In this document: piece after piece, positions 59,027 through 64,000 of the stretch
Layout of the letters: each line of letters opens with the position of its first letter
How positions within the stretch are numbered: the first letter of the stretch is position 1
NCBI RefSeq assembly: GCF_029227915.1
Contig: NC_079884.1
Location: forward strand, 15,128,001 to 15,192,000
Direction: 5' to 3'
Length of the DNA: 64,000 nt
From: Hydractinia symbiolongicarpus
Lineage: Eukaryota > Cnidaria > Hydrozoa > Anthoathecata > Hydractiniidae
The notes under the pieces: model-generated
What the model saw: the letters and a program-made list of their open reading frames with translations, nothing else
Database searches by the model: none
What the model was told of the DNA's origin: nothing
Made by a program: the position numbers and the translations under genes

Positions 59027-59899
59027 CAAAAAATTAGAATATATGTTGAGAAATCCGAAGAAAGAGCGATGTTGCATTGTGGGTTAATACAGTAGCTAAT
59101 GTTGTTTCAACATAAAAACTTTCAAAAAAACAACTTGAAGAAGCTAATGAACTTGTACAAACTTGGAGGAAAACGAGCGAGACATCAAACTTTACAATTT
59201 GGCAGTCTTAACATGAAATTTCATTCCGAATCGTCTTATGCTGTATGTAGATATCTGTTAATATATTTTAAAATTTAAAAATATTTAAGAATTGTGTAAA
59301 TAAATTTCATGTCGCATGGTATTCGTGTCTTAGTAAATCCCGACTTGCATTATATATTGATACCATAAGCATGCGCTTTGTGCATCCTCTCCATCCCTCA
59401 CTGCCGGGTTATACTTTTAGTTGCAAAATAATTGATTTTTTACTGCCGACAGCCTGGGGCTCCTTCTTTAAATTTGAGGTCTTACGGGTCGTTATGTCGG
59501 TTTGTTACGTGCAGGTTTGGATGTACAGGTTTGGACGCTGGTTAGTGCTTTTTAAACGATGTTTACCTGGGACCTCTGCTTTTTGTCACTTTGGAATGGC
59601 GATATACTGGGAATGAGATGAATTAACTTCCATTTTACAGAATAGCCAAATAATTGCATTGTCTATTCGGTTTTGCTCAGGATTGTAGTAATATTAGATC
59701 AAAAAATCGACTAAAATCGTACGTGCCATGAAAAAAAAGAATGTGAAAAAGCTGACAATCTAAAAAATAAAGGAGGTAAAGAAAGTAAGATAAAGGAGGT
59801 GAAAAACAGACTTTGATGCAATGAATATTTTTTGTTATCAAGAAAGACAACATCTTTTATTGGAAAACAAGATATTTACATAAATACAAATTGTAAAAA
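59027..59899. other. 3' flanks of the convergent BCL-2 and mosaic-protein genes
   Basis: It contains the BCL-2 poly(A) signal at 59299 and, on the minus strand, an AATAAA at 59861-59856 about 40 nt after the mosaic-protein stop. The plus-strand frame at 59371-59616 has no domain. Confidence 0.6.
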
Positions 59900-60898
59900 T
59901 TAGTGTGCAACTTTAGTTATTCTCCCACAAAAATTGTTACACTCCTTGTACGTTTCAAAGTTATTGCTGTTACCAAAGCAACCACCGTATGCAAACCTCT
60001 TACATGCAGAAAGCGTTTCATCATACGCCCAGCGTATCGATGCACGTCTACACGGCCCAGAATCACTTTTCATTTTGCAGACGTCTAAAGGAGTATCAAA
60101 AAAAATTTTATAGCACATGAGTCAGACTACCAGGTTATGGCAAAATAAATGTCATTGAAAAGGTATCGATACTAATCTAGAAAGTATCGGTAAATTATAC
60201 AGTTATCAATACTTTGTATCGGTAATTTTATGGGTAGTATCAATACAGTATTATTACCGATATTATAGGTTGTTACCGTTTTCCCTAAAACCGTCACATT
60301 TTGGCTTATAACCGAAAAGGAATTGGTACTTAGTTTTGAGGCAGTAAATTACGCAGTTTAAAAATATTTTAAAAAAGAAGGCATGATGGCTGAAGGCTGG
60401 TACCGTTTTCCATTTTTTAACAAAACAACTTTACTTAGACAAAAATAAATAGCTTGTAGATCCAAACACTGCATTGGAGGATCGTTTTTTAAAAATGCAC
60501 AAAATGTTTCCCTTGTTCCCAACTTGCGCACATTTGACGTTACATCAAATTTGAAAGAGGTGTATTGAAGGATAACATAGAGAAGTAAATATATTTTGTT
60601 TTTTCAGCACTTACCCCAGTATAGCTCGTGGGAAGGTATAAGAGCCATAATTTCTGTGTTTATATTTTCTTGCAAAAAAAGTATGTTTCTTATAACTAAC
60701 ATTACCTTTGCAATTTTTTTCACATTCTTTTTTTGTTTTATGTCCAATCCGCCCAGTTTTATGGCACTCCCCAGCTTTTGTTTCCACACATTGATCCAAT
60801 TGTTGGTTGTAATAAAAGACTGGAAGTTTTCCATTGCAAGAACCCTTCTTTGGATTGATGTTGCAAATGCTAGCTGTATAATGGAAATAATATGTATG

Positions 60899-60930
<32 letters not shown>

Positions 60931-63900
60931 AAGAAGAAGAAGAAGAAGAAGAAGAAGAAGAAGAAGAAGAAGAAGAAGAAGAAGAAGAAGAAGAAGAAGA
61001 AGAAGAAGAAGAAGAAGAAGAAGAAGAAGAAGAAGAAGAAGAAGAAGAAGAAGAAGAAGAAGAAGAAGAAGAAGAAGAAGAAGAAGAAGAAGAAGAAGAA
61101 GAAGAAGAAGAAGAAGAAGAAGAAGAAGAAGAAGAAGAAGAAGAAGAAGAAGAAGAAGAAGAAGAAGAAGAAGAAGAAGAAGAAGAAGAAGAAGAAGAAG
61201 AAGAAGAAGAAGAAGAAGAAGAAATAGAAGAAGCATACCTGGTTTACACACATCATTAGCCACTTTATATATGGAAGAATTGGCTCGACATGCTCTTGCT
61301 TTCATCAGGCACTCGTTCTTGTACGTAAAAGCATCAGAAGCACATATTGGAGAGACGATGGATGGGCATTGAAGATTTGATTTGCATACACAAGTCACTT
61401 TTAATATTGTGTAATCGTATTTACAAATTTGGCTGTCAGGACATTTGAAATTTTGACACGCAGCTAAAAAGTTAAGATCAAGAGCATAAATTACTTGTTG
61501 CGTTTTTTGCCATGAATAATGATTCGGAATGATGTCTTTATCTCTTACGTCTTGTAAAGTTCAAATAAAAATAGATTTGAAAATTTTACAATATCAAAGA
61601 GATAACACTTGTAATAAAGTGTGAAGTGGAAAACAATTTTCATTAATTTGTTCAAACTGACAAAAGTAAACTTCATATTTACTTACGTACGCATGCTGGA
61701 GGACTGTGTGACCACTGCCCATTTCTTTGACAGTAAATCTTTTCATTCCCTTGCAAGCGATATCCTGGATCGCAGGAAAACTCGTATGACGATCCACGCT
61801 CATTGGAGCCTATTAGTCTTCCATTTATTGGCGAAAAATGTTTTGAGCATGATTGAACTAGATGAAATTCAGGAGGAAGGTGATGAACATTCCACGGTGA
61901 TAACAGTCCTTGTGTAAACAAACGAGTGACACTTACATGAGGGGATCACAAGCAAGTGGACTTACATGAGGGGATGACAAGCAGGTGGACTTGCAGCAAG
62001 AAATTGCAGGCAGAGAGACAGAAGTAAATGATTTCAGTTAGGGCCTTATCTAAAATTATCGTGATGGTAAAAAATTTAAATTACACGGCCGTGTTACCGT
62101 TACGCATCGATTATGAACCCAGGCGCAGCTATATTAATTTTTTCGTATTTAAAACTAATTTGTCTATTAACGTACTAGTTAGCGCCTTTTTTCTCAGCGT
62201 ATATCAATATACAGAGGGACAACATGAGCTGGGAACAAAGTTGGCTATCCCAATCTTGTCACTTTTTTTCCACATCTTTTGGCGTATAAAGGTAACTCAA
62301 GTGTTCATAGCGGTGTGACAATGTTATTGTGAAGTCTAGAGTATCTCTATTCCGTTATGCGTTAACCACTACATATTCCCCATCAACCTTACACAGTGCC
62401 TTTTTTGTATTGGGAGTTCAATATTAAGAAGCAAAAAGATTTCTTGGAATAAGGTTGTAATCCCCGCCCAATACTGTTTTTCTAGTTATGCATTTTCAAA
62501 TAAGAACTTACTCAGACATGTTGGATGGTAGTTTGTCCATTCAAAGTTCGGCTTGCATTCCCGATAAGGCGGTCCCGCTAAACGATATTTTTCTTTACAT
62601 AAGTAGTACATGCGATCACCTGGGCGAAACTTGCCGAGATATTGCTTGACTTTAAATGTGTAGCCATTTTCAAGTTCGCTCGGAATTTCAGCGCAAGATG
62701 TCATTTTTATGGAGACATCAGTTGGACGGGTGATGATTGCTGCACTAACTGTGGTAGTTGTGGTTGATTTCAAGGAGGGTTTCGCTATAAAATATTGTTT
62801 TCATGTTAAACAAATCACGTTACAAGTAATGCCAATCAGCCAGAAGTTTTTCTCCGGTTGAAATTCTTATTTTAGGCTAAATGCTTCAAATAAACGTCGT
62901 CCGTTTTTATTAAATTTTTCAATTTTTAGGAGGGAGGGTTGATTTAAGAGGGCGTCTATTTGAAGGGGCGTAACTTTTGCATTTTCCCTTTTTTATTTGC
63001 CAATGAAATATATTTTCCACATAATAAATGTCATTATCAATATCGTCATCGTCAAGCATATAAAAAGCTTATGCAAAATTAACAATATTTCCTTCTGATA
63101 ATTAGGATGGGTTGTTACCGTAAATGGTAAAATTTAAAATTTGGATAATGTTTCGAAAAAAAACCCCTCTAAAGGGGCGGGTGTTATTGGAGGAGATCAT
63201 TTATCAAAAATAATCATTGAAAAGAGAGGCGTCTCATATAAAAGGGGCGTTTATTCGAGGCATTATGGTAAATTAATTATACTAGCAATTGAACAAACCA
63301 AATGTACATACACACGCATCGGGGCGGAACTCCTTTCCATCTTCCATTACACATACATTCTATTGAATCTCCACCTTTTAGTATTGCAGAATGGTGACAC
63401 ACAAACTTGTGTACATAGCCAACTTTTCTTCCTTTTAAAGTTTCTGTTTTGTTTACTCTGATGTTTGGGCAAGTTCGAACTGTACGAAAAAGAGGTTACT
63501 TATTGTCATCTACCTGACAAATTTATCTGCAATCATGGACAGAATATAATGAAAAAGGACGACTAATTTCGAATTTTGCCGACACAAATAAGTAATCACT
63601 TGTAGCGGCGAAATTGGTTGTTTCTATTTAGAGCGCGCATTTTGAACTTGTCAATGTCAACTTGTCACTGTCCATAACAGATTTACGATTTCGGATCTTA
63701 CGTTATTGTTTAAACCCGTACTCTTGAAGTATGTTAATTGCTGCTGACGTCAGCACGATCATTTTTCTCAAATTTCGCAACCTTTGTGGGCTCCTAAGTG
63801 GATTATTTCGTTGTGCAGGTGCGCTAGAGAATGCCACTAGCAGATTTAAAACGCTCTCCACCTGGAACGCTCTCCAACTTTCAGCCTGCCTGGCTGCAGA

Positions 63901-64000
63901 ATAATGACCGTTTGAACCTTTGTTCAAGTTTGGATGACGAAAAAAAACTCACAAAAAATAAAGAGCAAGTAAGACAAGATACTTACGAACACACTTAGGA
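59900..64000 (-). CDS. Secreted mosaic protein: Sushi repeats, follistatin/Kazal, two Kunitz domains (5' part missing)
   Basis: Exons from 5' to 3': 64000-63987 (end of a Sushi domain, PKCV), 63479-63312 (Sushi, RTCPNIRVNK...PPRC), 62784-62512 (Thr-rich linker and Sushi, TSCAEIPSELENGY), 61857-61687 (Sushi, SCSKHFSPINGRL...PPAC), 61463-61239 (follistatin/Kazal, CPSIVSPICASDAFTYKNEC), 60873-60706 (Kunitz-like, six Cys), 60084-59900 (Kunitz, GPCRRASIRWAYD, FAYGGCFGN). All internal junctions are phase 1, the exon-shuffling class. The last Kunitz has Arg at the P1 position, so a trypsin-like protease inhibitor is expected; the first has Asn at P1 and lacks the YGGC motif, so its inhibitory activity is doubtful. 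Sushi repeats suggest binding to matrix or complement-like proteins. The N-terminus lies beyond the window. Confidence 0.9.
60085..60705. other. Intron between the two Kunitz exons
   Basis: AT-rich, with a cluster of TATCGATA / TATCGGTAA / ATTACCGATA words at about 60160-60280. No other feature. Confidence 0.6.
60901..61224. repeat. (GAA/TTC)n triplet repeat, about 107 units
   Basis: An almost pure AAG repeat on the plus strand (CTT on the coding strand) of about 324 bp. It occupies nearly all of the 365-nt intron between the follistatin/Kazal exon and the first Kunitz-like exon, starting about 14 nt after the splice donor and ending about 27 nt before the acceptor. The Arg/Lys/Leu/Phe homopolymer frames across it are artefacts. 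Confidence 0.97.
61858..63986. other. Introns between Sushi exons
   Basis: Three introns (61858-62511, 62785-63311, 63480-63986). A duplicated word CTTACATGAGGGGAT appears at 61934 and 61961. No internal gene is supported; the frame at 63703-63927 has no domain. Confidence 0.5.

Noticed and set aside
60596-61398. Poly-Arg, poly-Leu, poly-Phe and poly-Lys frames
   Set aside because: Translations of the intronic (GAA/TTC)n repeat that join real exon pieces by read-through.

Overview
This is an AT-rich animal nuclear DNA window, most likely from a cnidarian and probably a hydrozoan. That placement is inferred from gene content, short AT-rich introns, tRNA-derived SINEs and dense short inverted-repeat transposons; no species marker was seen. 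Genes are intron-bearing with GT-AG junctions, plus one apparent U12 AT-AC intron. I built exon models by hand from splice sites, reading frame and family conservation.

Layout. 727-9647 (+): all but the 5' end of a GPR107/GPR108-type seven-pass membrane protein. 12579-14919 (-): a CCDC59/FYV7-type rRNA-processing protein. 15619-15873 (-): complete APC11, the RING subunit of the anaphase-promoting complex. 21820-22315 and 24630-25385 (-): two paralogous two-exon genes for small secreted cationic proteins with a short two-cysteine loop; I recognise no family. 30624-31532 (-): an intronless divergent class A GPCR. 33221-33478 (-): a possible small membrane protein. 38049-46270 (+): a ten-exon transmembrane ephrin with an extra cysteine-rich, TSP1-like module and a Ser/Thr/Val-rich stalk. 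48109-49707 (-): an intronless MFS transporter resembling SLC46. 54507-59026 (+): a four-exon BCL-2 family protein closest to BOK/BAK. 59900-64000 (-): the 3' part of a secreted mosaic protein, (Sushi)n-follistatin/Kazal-Kunitz-like-Kunitz, built from phase-1 exons.

The rest is gene-poor and repeat-rich: at least two SINE types, a pogo-like element beside a 180 bp (TA)n tract, a three-level nest of inverted-repeat elements at 35.6-37.3 kb, a Penelope-like GIY-YIG remnant and a LINE remnant inside an ephrin intron, and a (GAA/TTC)n tract that makes up nearly all of one intron.

The genes do not form a pathway; they are neighbours, not an operon. The best candidates for undescribed biology are the paired small secreted proteins, the ephrin with an added domain, and the intron made almost wholly of CTT repeats.
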